Assembly (NCBI GenBank): GCA_015956445.1
Contig: WIUZ02000005.1
Location: forward strand, 1,302,001 to 1,366,000
Source of the DNA: Thelephora terrestris
Taxonomy: Eukaryota; Basidiomycota; Agaricomycetes; Thelephorales; Thelephoraceae
Length of the DNA: 64,000 nt
Direction: 5' to 3'
Shown here: in pieces, positions 46,015 to 57,349 of the stretch
Position numbering within the stretch: position 1 is the first letter of the stretch
Layout: every line of letters begins with the position of its first letter
The notes under the pieces: generated by a model
What the model was told of the DNA's origin: nothing
The model's database searches: none
Seen by the model: the letters and a program-made list of their open reading frames with translations, nothing else
Program-made: the position numbers and the translations under genes

Positions 46015-47807
46015 ATGCACAGACAGTCACTCTTTTTCATTTTGCTTGGTTGTATCACACTTTCTTTCGCTGCGATCATACCTCGGTCTGCAGGAGTGTA
46101 CAGATACCAGAGAGCCGCTGACGAGGGGGGCTATATCGTCAAGCTCCGTAATGATCCCCAGCAAGACTCCCTCGAGGACTTTGTCGAGGACTTCATCAAG
46201 GAATTCTTTGGTGGAGTTATAGCCTCAATATCGTACAAGTGGAACTCCGACTCGTTCAGAGGCTTTGCAGGTTCGCCATTCCTCCCATTCGCCTGTGTAA
46301 CGCCTGGACCTAAGGTTTTCGCAGGGACTCTGGACAGGAGCACCGCTGACGCCCTCAGCTCGAGACCCGAGGTTGAATACGTCGAGGAGGATGTTACTAT
46401 GTCGACATTTGAAGCTCAGTATGTCGAATCGCCACCATCTGTCGGTTCGTGTTACTCAAGCATATCTGTCAGAACTGATGCGTCATGGAACTTGGCTCGC
46501 GTGAGCACTCGGGATAAGCTTGCCAACCAAGATCCATTCGCTTTGACCTACCAGTATAATTATATCCCCAAGCCAGGAAGTGGGGTAGACATCTATGTGG
46601 TGGATACTGGTTTGTTCTTTCCTGTGATTTTTTTCTTCCATAAAAGTCTCAACGAGTAACTTCGCAGGTATCCTCGTAGAGCACGTACGCGGATTTGACC
46701 CGGAGGGTGTACAGCGATACTGATTGTTGTATAGTCTGATTTCAATGGTCGTGCCAGATGGGGAGGTGCTTTCTGCTCGAACTGTACCGTAAGCTTTCCT
46801 CTTTATGCTCTGTATTAGTTGGCTCATTGATAAACAGCAACGAGATGGCAACGGTCACGGTACTCATGTGGCGTAGGCACTCCATCCCTCCACGTTCCCC
46901 CGCAAACTGACTTGCGACAGCGGAACCGCCGGAGGAACGAGGTCCGGAATCGCTAAAAACGCGAATTTGATCGCAGTCAAGGTCCTGAATGATAATGGGT
47001 GGGTATGTCCAAAGTGTGTAATTTCCCGTTCTAATAGACCCGCACAGCTCGGGGACAGTCTCTGGAATGTGAGTGTCCGACTCCCTTGATAGTTTTCTTG
47101 AAATTCACACCTTCCCTTGAATAGCATCGACGGCCTCCAATGGGTTTATCTCCAATATAAGTCTAATGGTGGTCGCCCAAGTATTGCAACCATGAGCCTT
47201 GGAGGCCCAAGCTCCCGCGCACTGAACGATACCGTCACAAATGTATTTTCCCCCTTTTCTAACGTAAACCCGTGACACACAACGTTTACAGCTCATCGGG
47301 GCTGGCATACACTGTACGGTGGCCGCTGTAAGTAGTCGCGATGCATTTAGGCATGTGTATTGGGCTGAACGATTTATAGGGTAACTCTAACGTGGACGCC
47401 CAAAACACCAGCCCGGCGAATACCCCCGACGCGATCACTGTTGGCGCAACCGATATCACTGATAGCAGGGCGTTCTACTCTAACTATGGGCCGATCGTCG
47501 ACGTATTCGCGCCGGGATCCAACGTTACATCCACCTGGAATGACGGGGGCTACAAGACTATCTCTGGCACGTCCATGGCTACCCCCGCTGTTGCCGGTCT
47601 GGTCGCCTACTTCTTGAGTTCCACCAACACGATGACCCCTCCAGCAGCCATGAGAAATTTCATCGTATCGGAGGCCACTCGTGGCAAGTTGAGCAACATC
47701 CGTGAGTGACCTTCGCTGGTGGAACTTTTTCTCTTATTCGCATTCTGTTCATGCCGATAGCCGACGGGACCGACAACCTTTTGGTGTTCAACGACTACTT
47801 GTCGTAG
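46015..47807 (+). CDS. Secreted subtilisin-like serine protease (S8, proteinase K type)
   Basis: Ten short exons: 46015-46609, 46668-46684, 46735-46788, 46838-46872, 46921-46998, 47048-47068, 47125-47242, 47292-47327, 47380-47701, 47761-47807; 440 aa. A signal peptide (residues 1-19, LFFILLGCITLSFA) is followed by an I9-type propeptide (YIVKLRND, EVEYVEEDV). The catalytic Asp is in VVDTG, His in DGNGHGTHVAG, and Ser in SGTSMATPAVAGL; the oxyanion segment is VAAGNSN. The layout is that of extracellular proteinase K-like enzymes. Exons of 17 and 21 nt are notable but are needed for the conserved frame. Confidence 0.92.
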
Positions 47808-48182
47808 AGAGGCCGATCCTTGAGCGAGCCGTACACTATCTATTCTTCCCTCAGATACCTTGACGAGGAAAAAACCTCGTCCCCACATTCTTTTCACAAT
47901 AATACCACACTCTCTTGATCGCATTCTCTTGACCAACTTCACTTACCGGTATCACTGTAGTACTGCCCACCGAGGCTGATGTATTTCCGCCGGCTTATTA
48001 CAGAAATTATCTGGCTCATGCGAAGCGAATCTGAACTGTTGACTCGGAGGCAGTGGAGGTGCGAACTGTAGGCCCTGCCAAGCACGATCGCTCTGACCTT
48101 CTGGACGACCAAAATTGCTGGTCCCACTCAGGATATCAACATGCTTCTTGTGGGAGATGGAACCGCACGATAACACGCAGTT
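47808..48182. other. Intergenic, 375 bp
   Basis: Between the protease stop and the proteasome-like pseudogene. No gene seen. Confidence 0.4.
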
Positions 48183-49040
48183 GTGAGTAAGCAGTCCTTG
48201 TATACTTACCAGGGCCTTCGTCCACAACCTTACGACGGTACCTTCCTAGACGGTGTGAACGGTGATACTGTACTCGGTATCTTTGCAAGGGATGGTATCG
48301 TCCTCGTGGTAGACGGAAAGGTGAGCGGCAAGCTTTTCGATCTCTCTGGAATGAAGGAGAGCAGTGGTTATGATGGGGGCGAGAAATATCTCTCTCCTCC
48401 AGTCGTACGGCCCAGTGTCGTTGTCATCATTTCCGTCATCTTACCAGGGTGAAAGTGTAACAACGTCATCTATGGTATTGCCGGTATTACAGTGGACGCA
48501 AACTTTGACGCAAACTACGCGCGAACCGCCCCTCAGAGCCGTCTACAGTCCTACAATTGAGATTCCCCCGTTGAATTACTGATGCGACCCGTATCTGATT
48601 TGAAACGAGGCTACGCCCTATACGGAGGTGCTGCGTGTGTTCTGACGACGTTGCATTTCACTAACACCGCGCGACAGGTCTTTGTTCCTACCCTTCACTG
48701 GATGAGGCCCACGTTGCTAGAAGTTCCAATTGTGCCACAGCGGTCCTTCAGAAACTACCCCAGCTGGAAGGCCGCGTGTATCAGTGCTAGCAATGGGACA
48801 GAGCAGAGCTTGCTGGAACAAGAACACAAGGTCGACGTTCTCATAGAGGATGGCCATCGCCCAAGTCGGATGAGTGAGACGATGGACTCCAGGATCACCC
48901 TCGGGAGCGAAAAAGTTTTTCGCTGTATAACCCTGTAACCTTGCAGATCTGATCCCTCAGTGGAGTTTGCCACTTTGAAAGGAGACCCTATAACAAAGAA
49001 GCCTAGGTTGAAGATCTGTTGCGAAGCGCGAGTTAGCAAC
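48183..49040 (+). pseudogene. Decayed proteasome alpha subunit (alpha-3/PSMA4 type)
   Basis: Several frames together resemble a 20S proteasome alpha subunit. Seen in order: GDTVLGIFARDGIVLVVDGKV with GKLFDLSG (48260-48350); GIAGITVDANFDANYAR (48475-48525); PVELLMRPVSDLKRGY (48570-48615); NYPSWKAACISASNGTEQSLL (48757-48820), the well-kept NY-GWKA-C-G-N motif; MSETMDS (48870); SVEFATLKGDPITKK (48957-49003). Frameshifts and at least one stop separate the blocks, and the N-terminal H0 helix cannot be found. It therefore looks like a degenerate duplicate of PRE9/PSMA4; the functional gene must be elsewhere. Confidence 0.75.
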
Positions 49041-49205
49041 CAAGGGCACTGAAACAAAGACCGCATAGCCCTTGTCCGCTCCGAGACTGTACTGTAGCTT
49101 GTCCATCAGCTGTAAACCACATAGTCGTCCATCTGGACCTTTGATCATGAGGGTACACCAGTGTGCGTTGCGTGATCTGCGGCATTGATCGGCGACCGTC
49201 ATCAA

Positions 49206-50399
49206 ATGCCTCGACGATCTCGTTCAGCCACACCTGAACGCGAGAGACGGCGTTCTCGTTCTCGTTCTCGCTCAAGGTCATATTCAAGAGAGCGGTCTTA
49301 CAAAATTCCCGAAGGGGTGTCTGAGATATCCGAATCTGATTACTTTCTAAAGAGCGACGAGTTTCGGGTGTGGCTCAAGGAAGAGAAGGATAGGGTGAGT
49401 CGTTCGGACGATGGGCTCCTGAATTGACACTTACGGAGCGGTGAAGTACATGGACGAACTGTCGAGTGACAAGTCCCGGAGGCGAGTCTACAGCTATCCC
49501 GTTGTCCTGCTGGACTCTCATATTGTGTTTACAGGTACTTCCGGAAGTTTATCAAGGTCCGTAACACCCACCAACAGAACCGAAATGCTGTCTGACGGCC
49601 TGTGAAGGCGTGGAACAGGGGAAAACTCTCAAGTATGTCTAATCCAATTCTCGTGTCCAAGGCGCGCCTCAACCTTCAGGAACCCGCGTTCCTTAGAATC
49701 TATCTACCAAGGGGCCACGGAGAAGGCGCCTACTACAAGACACAGATGGAACTTTGCATCAAAGACCTCTAAAAAAGACTCTGACGCCATCCGCGCCGTT
49801 CGCGAAGAGGTGGAAGCCTCTAAAGTCGGAGGGTCTTCTACCAACTCTAAAAGAGTACTAGGTCCAACGCTCCCCTCTCGCGCGGACCGCGTGCTTGCGG
49901 AGGAAGAGGTGGAGGAGCGGCGTGCGGCTGAGATTCACCGGAAGCGAAAGAGGGAACGCGCGGAAGATAAGGATCGAGTCGAGGACATGGTTGGTCCGAA
50001 AGAGATTGGGAAAGCGGGATTGCTTGAGAAGAAACGCGTCAAACGCGAGAACGATAAGGCTTTCAGAGAAAAGGGAGATGACGGTTTCGTCGAGGCAGAC
50101 GACCGCACTCTGATGGGCGGTGGAGATAGCTTCAAGGAAAGGTAAGTGTTTTGCACAGCCCCGTTATTCTCTTCCGCCGTATGCGGAAAACGGTTGAACA
50201 CTGAACGCTGAACACCGTTTTTCCTCACTCCCACAGAATTGCTCAGCGAGATGCAAATCGACTCAAATGGCAAGAGAAGAAGACCTCGGAAAGAGGTGAC
50301 AGGACAGCAGAGATTCAGGAGCGACAGAACTCCATTCGAGAGAAGGAACGTGCGACGATGGATGCGTTTATGAAAATGGCTAAGGAGAGGTTTGGTTAG
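49206..50399 (+). CDS. RS-rich protein, style cell-cycle inhibitor 1 (SCI1)-like
   Basis: Exons 49206-49394, 49447-49481, 49535-49556, 49608-49632, 49697-50141, 50237-50399 encode 292 aa. The N-terminus is an RS repeat (RRRSRSRSRSRSYSRERS). The family core follows: SEISESDYFLKSDEFRVWLK, YMDELSSDKSR, YFRKFIK, AWNRGKLS. A charged helical region contains RVLGPTLPS and EDMVGPKEIGK, and ends in a helical tail. It probably acts in the nucleus, linked to RNA processing through the RS region. The second intron (49482-49534) appears to use GC instead of GT; exons of 22 and 25 nt are needed to keep the conserved core. Confidence 0.75.
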
Positions 50400-52095
50400 G
50401 CTGAACCTTGGAGACTTGGAGTGGATTTATCGATCGTGTCAATTTTCGACTGATCTCGATGCAAGTATCTTGGCAACTGAAATTCAGCTTTCCCTTATCA
50501 ATCTCTCACGATGCACCGGTTTTACGCACCCCTCGGACTCACGACAACTGTTTTCTAGAAGGCGCTCCACGCCTCGGTAGCCTTTTGATCTGGGGCACAC
50601 GAGTTTAATTCTGTCCACGATCGGTAAAGGTCAAGCGGAACTCGCTGGACGACCACGAGTCCTGGTGGATTCGCTCTCACACCCTCGGTGGCCGCGTGCA
50701 ACTGGCCATGGGGTGTGTGGGGAGCAGTGAGCCAGCTCCACTCCACTATCCACCAAATGAGGGGAATCCCATTGGTATTCCTCGATAGAGAGCCCAAGTT
50801 GCATGGACGTTCCGAATTTCATACCATTCGATTTGGAGCCCTCGAGTTTTGGCTTTGGCGTTGCCAAACGACATTGAGTGGAGCCTAGAAAGGCCCTCCT
50901 TCAATCATCGCGATTCTCGCCTTTTAGCCGCAATTTACTGTCCACGTTCAGTCCTTCGAATACAGTGGAGTCAGCTGGAGTGAGAAACTTTCACGTGTTA
51001 CTGTGGATACATCAGCGGCACACGGAGGTTACCGAAAGTGAGGCGCCACGAAGTTTGAGGGGACTCGGGGGCAAGCCGAGTTCCGGTTCGGCTCGACCGG
51101 TAACTTTTCGGCTTCGGACCGACCAATGGTGAAACGGAACAACGAGGGGGAAGGAACATATCACAGACTGCCACGACATATACCACGCTAGCGCTCTTGC
51201 GATGATGAGGACCCCCCTTCCTGGCTCCCTGGCGCTGTGCCGTGCATCGTGTTTTCCCTACCATCGCAACGCAGATTCATGGTTTGGAATTGAAGCAAAA
51301 GACATCAGCGGGATCTTTGAATTCACCCCCTCTCTTTTTCTCTTTCCCTTCCCCCCCCCTGTATTGCCCTGGGCAAGGGCATGGGCTCGTTTTGCATTTG
51401 TTGCCAAGTGGATCGTATTTGCGCGCTCGAGGAAGTCGCCGCTCCGGTAGTCCAGCTCCAGCGATGGCCAACATCCGTTAGTGCTTGTCTAACGTTGACT
51501 AGGACCAAGGGCAATATGAAAGGCTTTGATGATCTTCACCGCCCCAAGGCTGGGTGTATAACGTCTAGCCGTGATTGATCATGATTGCTCCTCCCTCGCA
51601 ACAAGGAAACGGTCCGGTGGACCAACATACGGGTACACCACCGACCCTTGCGTCTGCAAGTGATAGCGATTGTACGTGAGAAGGGGAGATAGGATAGTCC
51701 GTTTAGTTCGTGTAGGGAGTATTGTCCGCATACGCCTCCAGCCCAGGGTTCAAGTCAAAACGAGAAAGTTAGCGAAAGAAATATACCAAAGAATGAGGAT
51801 ACGGTACGGTACGATACGAAGTGTCCGAGCAATTTAAAGGGTCCGTAGAAAAAGCAAAGGTTCACAGAAACGAAATGTCCAGCTCCGAACCAGAAAGTGT
51901 CAAAGGGGGGGAGGGGGGAGCGCAAGTAAAGACAGAACTGGAAAGTTGGGTTAATACAAGTTAGGGATTCGGCCTGCGGGCAACAAATAGTACTACAGCT
52001 CAAGTCCATTAGTTGAATTCTTGGGTGACAAAAGTCCGAAAACTGTCCGATAAAAGTAAACAAAGTACAAAGAAGGAGTATACCACCTGTACCCT
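50400..52095. other. Intergenic, about 1.7 kb
   Basis: No supported gene. Pyrimidine-rich tract at 51330-51370, and scattered ORFs under 90 codons that lack any recognisable motif. The right end is the 3' flank of the zinc-finger gene. Confidence 0.4.
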
Positions 52096-53101
52096 TCATT
52101 GGTAGAAGTAATGCACCGGCATTTGATTCTGGAGTAACGAAGACACCGGCGGCGAGAGAGAGTACGCCGAATGTTGATTAAAAGACTGTTGCTCTTGTTG
52201 CGCGTATTGGGGCATAGCACCAATGGAAGGATCGTAAAAATAATCGACACCCGAAGAGGCAGGATCCTGTTCATGCGATGAAGAGACGGCCATCGTGATG
52301 TTTGTCATTAGGAATCGGTCAAAGGTGTCGTTAATAAGATACTGTGGCTCTGACACAGGCAGGCCCATGCCTGTAACGGTCGTTTGATGATGATGGGGTG
52401 GTGATGGGGAGGCTGAGTAGGAAGAGTCGTCAGAGGTGGCCACTGGTGACGCCGATTTCCGTTCGTAGTCCGAGAAGTCCTGGAACGAGAAAGGGGGACT
52501 TGGGGGCAGGGCCGAAGCGAGGGCGGCAACGTCGAGATCCTTGTGGATCTTGAGGTGCTGTACGAGGTTGTCTCGCCGACTGAAGTGCTTTCCACAAGAG
52601 GGGACGACACATTTGTAGGCTATCGTCATGTTAGGCGCTAAACTGGATAACAGGGCGATACGGGCAGACGAACGTTTTTCATGCGTATGAATAGACCGGA
52701 TGTGTCGTTTGAGGTGCTCCCCCCGGAGGAAACACTTTCCGCATCCAAGGACATCGCATCGGAACATCCTCGTCTTTGATGATGGACCGCCGGCGAGTTC
52801 ATCTGTTTCTGTCTCGGTAGGAACCCTTCGACCGCGGCTCTTCTTGATGAGATTTGGCACGGGAACGGGAGATTCCTTGGTCTTGTAGTGGTCCATGTTG
52901 GGATAAGGCGAATAGTGGGACGGATGACGAGGCACGCAGGTAGAGGGCCGCGAAAAGTGAGAATAGGCCACCAGATTTGAGCGGGGAGATAGTTGATCTT
53001 GAAGGTAGTAGTCTTGCTGGGGGTGGATCATCTAGGATTTGTGAGGAAAGAGGTGATTAATCGAGAGGATGTTCGCGCACCTGAGAGTAGTATTGGGCCA
53101 T
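52096..53101 (-). CDS. C2H2 zinc-finger transcription factor (paralogue 1)
   Basis: Exons 53101-53081, 53031-52674, 52619-52096 give 300 aa, starting MAQYYSQMIHPQQD. Two adjacent C2H2 fingers (about residues 100-155): FRCDVLGCGKCFLRGEHLKRHIRSIH, linker HEKPYK, CVVPSCGKHFSRRDNLVQHLKIH. The pair resembles Msn2/4-type stress regulators; the RGEHLKRHIRSIH first finger is characteristic. An upstream PVPNLIKKSRGRRVPT block is shared with the gene at 54365. The last intron falls inside the linker (HEK/PY). The C-terminal region is Ser/Gln-rich, a possible activation domain. Targets unknown. Confidence 0.88.
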
Positions 53102-54364
53102 CGTTTGTAGAGCACACGAGCAGTGGGGGGGTGGCAAAGGGACGAAAATTATAAGAGGGGGAGTTGAAAGGTAAAAAAAAGAAAACCCAAGAAGAAGAAA
53201 GAGAGAAGAGTCAGAAGTTCATAGCAGAGGTGGGGGAAAATCCCGGGTGAGGTGCTTTCGATCAAATACAGTGAGCGAGCGAGGCGGTGTATTTGTATGG
53301 CTCAGCGACGACGGGGGCAATAGTCGCCATACGGAATAAACTCACGTGTTGGCTGGGTTTATGGCAGATTGCCGGCCTTGCGTTTGCAACCATTGAGACC
53401 GAACGCTGATGCGATGCTTCGGATTCACTCCTCGTTCCTCCCGGGCCTATTTCGCCCTTTCATCGCGGCCATCTGCGGCCCTTCCCTCCGGCCTCTCATC
53501 TCTCCTCCGACCCCTGAAGACAAGGAACCAATTTCGTCTTCACCTCCGCACCCTCGGCTCCCTCCGAACACCCGTCGTCTCATCTGCTTCCAACGGTGGG
53601 GCATCCGATCCATCAATTCCTAGAATACCGCTTCCAAAGTCTAATATCTGCTATAGGCTCAATGCCTTGTTCTCCTATCGGAAGGGCCGAAAAGCCCCCT
53701 GAAGGTCGTCATTGGCCAGATGATCATAACGCGAGCCCGCCCGTGGCTTGACCTATAGTCTGGATCAGCCTTCTTCGTAGCCTCGTGCTACCCACAATCG
53801 ATTGACAGCACCACAGAGAGATCCCCAGATGTCATTGGTCATCTGGGGATCTCTCTGTCGCCTCTCTCTCGTGCGCCAGCTGCTTACCTGACAACTCCAA
53901 GTCGGACTTATCTCCGTCTTAATCTACCTTGGATCGTCCAAGCGCGGACATTGCTCCAAACAATCGTGTCTAGTCGAACCAAAATTTCGACCCAATGTCG
54001 ATCATATCCGCTCGACCCCAAACCTAGAACCTCGTCGACCCTCTTTTTCTGCGACCCCGTCCTTTTAGTCGTCCTCGCTGGTGCAGCCATGATCGACGCC
54101 ACCTTGTTTTCCGCGGGCACTTGCACGGTTTATCGTGCCTACTTCCCAAGACAAGGGTACCACCCCTCGATCTAGATCTTCGAGGCCAGGTCGGCTTTAC
54201 GGGGTTGAAAATAAACAGTGCAATATCGCCCCGATTGCGTTGGAACCAGAACGCTCGTCTCGGACTCTCATCATAATTTACTCAGCCACTTCCTCTCATA
54301 TATCTTCGACCATATCTCCTTGGAATCTCCCTACCTTCTTTGCCTCACTACGCCATCCCCAGGT
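53102..54364. other. Shared upstream region of the two C2H2 genes
   Basis: 1.26 kb between divergent paralogues. A purine-rich tract lies at 53160-53220, and a perfect 19-bp inverted repeat at 53813-53858. Small ORFs at 53369-53702 lack recognisable features. Confidence 0.5.
53813..53858. repeat. Perfect 19-bp inverted repeat
   Basis: ACAGAGAGATCCCCAGATG and its exact reverse complement separated by 8 nt (TCATTGGT). It is located roughly midway between two divergent regulator genes. It could be a hairpin, a paired operator-like site or the scar of a foldback element; no function can be assigned. Confidence 0.8.
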
Positions 54365-55987
54365 ATGCAGATGTACGGTCAATCACCCGGCTACGTCGTT
54401 TGTTCCAACAACCCCACCTATCCCTCCGGCCGTTCTTCGCCGTCCCCCGCTCACCTAATCCCGCCACATACACCTCGTTCACTCAGCTACCTGCCACAGC
54501 TGGGACAAATTTACACCGAAAACTCCTATGTTCCCAACCCACCCCCCTCGTCACCCCCGAGCTCAAGTTCCGGCACGGTATCCAGCCGCGACAGTAGTCC
54601 ATATCCATCTCCAGTGGAACGATTTGCCGGAGACGATTACTCGTATCCATACCTCCCCTTCGCTGAGCCGCAGCAGTATGTATTCCACCCCCTGAATCCT
54701 ATCTCGATCGAACCCCGGCTAATCTGGTGTATTACAAGATTCAAACCTCTCTTCACTCCTTCGGGGATAGAATCCTCCACGCCTCCTAACGAAAGTTCGC
54801 ACTACGTCTTTCAACACGTACAGCAGCATTTTTACGAGCTGTACCGACCACATAAGACGGAACCTTCTGAGGCCCCCCTGAGCCAGATCCTGCCGCATCC
54901 TTACCCTTCTACCTTCGCCCAAGATTACGCTGATCCCAGCCAGCGTGCTGACTACACCTATCAGACCCCGTGCGAGCAGTATCCTCAGTATCCTTCCGCT
55001 CGGTCCTCCGTCGATTACAACATGTTTGCCGAACAAAATCCTGACTACATCATCGGTACCTCCAGCATGAGGTACACCGCTTCCTCCCCCCCAGACCAGG
55101 GCTGCATCTCCCCCGCGATGGTCTCAGATGCGTCTTCTCGCGGTTACGTCGAAATGACGGAACTTCCCCCTTCTTCCCCTGTCTACGATGTCACTCAGGC
55201 GAGCGTTTGTGATCCACGTGCGGTGAGCGGCTTTGAGGAGCAAGCGCAACGACCTCCCCCTAACCTTCCGATGAAACGGAGCCCAAGCGCAACCCCTCCG
55301 CCTATGGTCGCTTTTACCGATCAGCTGCCCCTCGAGGCTGACACTACCACGCCGCACGTACAGCAAGAAGCTGAATCATCTAGCAGCGGGGAGAGCGAGC
55401 TGGACCAGGAGGAGTACGAAGACGAGAGGAAGATACAGATTGCTGTCCCTCCAGAGGAACCTGTGCCCACAGCCGTAGAGCGTACAACTCCCCCACCTGC
55501 CTTGGAGTCCACATCCCTGTCAACCCCGGCGCCGGCTGCTGCCTCACCGGAACTAACCCGCGAGACAAGGTCCCCCCTGACCATCACGGTACCCTCTCTG
55601 CCGAAACGTCGTCGGGGCCAGGCCGGTCCAATACCGGTCCCCAACCTGACCAAGAAGAGTCGTGGGAGGAGTGTCCCCACGGTGCCAAGCCCTGTCGTTC
55701 CATATCATGCTTACAAAACCCGACGGTCCTTCGTCTGCCTTGTAACCGATTGCAGGAAATGTTTCGCCAGGGGTGAACACCTCAAGCGGCACATTCGTAG
55801 CATCCATACCAACGAAAAACGTGAGCCCAATCTTCCCTGCACGACACCACCCGAAGGAGATCGAAAACGAACGCTAACTCTACCCCTGTAACCAGCGTTC
55901 TCGTGTACGTTTCCGGGTTGTGATAAGGCGTTCAGCCGCCACGACAACCTCGGCCAACACATGCGTATTCACAAGCACCTGAGATAG
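54365..55987 (+). CDS. C2H2 zinc-finger transcription factor (paralogue 2)
   Basis: Exons 54365-55820 and 55896-55987 give 515 aa from ATG 54365; an acceptor-like CCCAG just upstream means an additional 5' exon is possible. A long Ser/Pro/Tyr-rich region precedes a basic block PVPNLTKKSRGRSVPT, like that of the divergent neighbour. Finger 1 reads FVCLVTDCRKCFARGEHLKRHIRSIH; the intron again interrupts the NEK/PF linker; finger 2 reads CTFPGCDKAFSRHDNLGQHMRIH, followed at once by the stop. Identical intron position and finger layout show the two genes arose by duplication. A further intron around 54680-54740 cannot be excluded. Confidence 0.82.
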
Positions 55988-56491
55988 TGGCGTTCTTGTT
56001 TGATCTCGCGTAAGTAGAGCGCGTGTACAAAATGGTCGTGATCCCGACCAGGCCTGTTTGATCTCGATGCTCCGCTCGCTCGCCAATCTGTATGGGATAC
56101 TTACTATATTGCCTTTGACCCTCAGTTACTGATCTCTAGCTTCTCTCTTCCCTGCCTTCTGTCATGAAGGTATGACTTGTGTGTACCAACTCACTTGTAC
56201 CGACTCGCTTGTTCCCCCTTTTGCCCACATGCTCAGGGTCCACGGAGTATTCCATTCCCCGTGGTTTATCCGCTTTTTGTATTTGTATTCGTATGTGTAG
56301 AGTGTGTTACTATATCGACGTGGCGACGACGCCAAGGAAAGCGACCTCCCTGCCGGGAACGTGGGTTCCGGTCAGGACGTGCCATCGGTCCTATTGAAAG
56401 TTCGACGATACTCACAAGAGAAAAGCAATGTGACATGGAAGAGAGATGATCGGAAATGAATATACTAGGGACCAACAGCTGACGGCCTCAG
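55988..56491. other. Intergenic, 504 bp
   Basis: Convergent 3' ends of the C2H2 gene and centrin. No gene seen. Confidence 0.4.
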
Positions 56492-57106
56492 TTAGGTCTC
56501 GTCCGTCATTATCGCGAAGAACTCCTGCTCATTGATCTCCCCATCTTGGTCGAGGTCGAATTCGTCAATCATTGCTTGTCTGTATTGGGGTTCGTCAGGG
56601 AATCGGGCGGGCGGCATCCAAATTGTCGAAAGACGTACAATTCATCGTCTTCCAGTCGGTCACCGATTTCCTTCGCCACTCGTCGGAGATTGCGAAGACT
56701 GATCTTGCCCGTATTGTCGTCGTCGAACAATTGGAACGCCCTACGGATCTCTTCCATTGGATCCCTCGCCAGTATCCGTTCGCTCACTGTGACCGACAAC
56801 GGTTAGAGTTCGCCACCGCGAGTCGAGAGCGGTTGGGAATGCGGGCGTACTTATTTTCGCAAAGTCCTCAAAGTCCATCAAGCCGTGATTCGTCTTATCG
56901 TGGTCTCGGAGTATCTTCAAGACTTCTGCCTTCTTGAGATCGAAACCTAAGGCTCTCATGGCGACTTTGAGTTCATGATAATCCACACATCCATCCTTGT
57001 CCGTATCGAACAACTCAAAAGCCTCCTTGATCTCCTGCTTCTGTTCGTCCGTGAGCTCAGGCCTAGAGTGTGTGCGCCGTTTGGACTTTTGCGCCGCCGA
57101 ATACAT
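56492..57106 (-). CDS. CDC31: Centrin (Cdc31-type)
   Basis: Calmodulin-superfamily EF-hand protein of the spindle pole body, also linked in yeast to mRNA export. Exons 57106-56851, 56786-56639, 56579-56492 give 163 aa, the normal centrin length. A basic N-terminus ([16 protein letters not shown]) is followed by EF-hand 1 [12 protein letters not shown], a degenerate second hand ([14 protein letters not shown]), the hallmark [22 protein letters not shown] with EF-hand 3 [12 protein letters not shown], and EF-hand 4 [12 protein letters not shown] before MTDET. Introns of 64 and 59 nt. Confidence 0.93.
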
Positions 57107-57349
57107 TGTGTGACGTTGTATGGTTGAATGGGGGGGGGGGGAATAGCAAGAGTAAGGCGAAGAAGGGACCGGGTGAAACCTCGAAAACTCAGTCAACGCG
57201 CTGGTCGCGTTTGGACAGATGTTTGGTACCACGTGACTGTCGCGTGGCTATTGGTCACGTGAGGATTAAAGGCTCCCGGCTAGTCCCGGCTAACTCCCAC
57301 CGGTCAAGAAACCGAAGAACTGAGGAACATCGTTATCTGCGCGAAGGTG

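Noticed and set aside
47943-48227. Minus-strand ORF of 91 codons near the proteasome pseudogene
   Set aside because: No recognisable motif and no splice-supported extension.
50555-50890. Overlapping ORFs of 66-80 codons in the 50.4-52.1 kb spacer
   Set aside because: Short, in several frames on both strands, and without domains or codon-bias cues.
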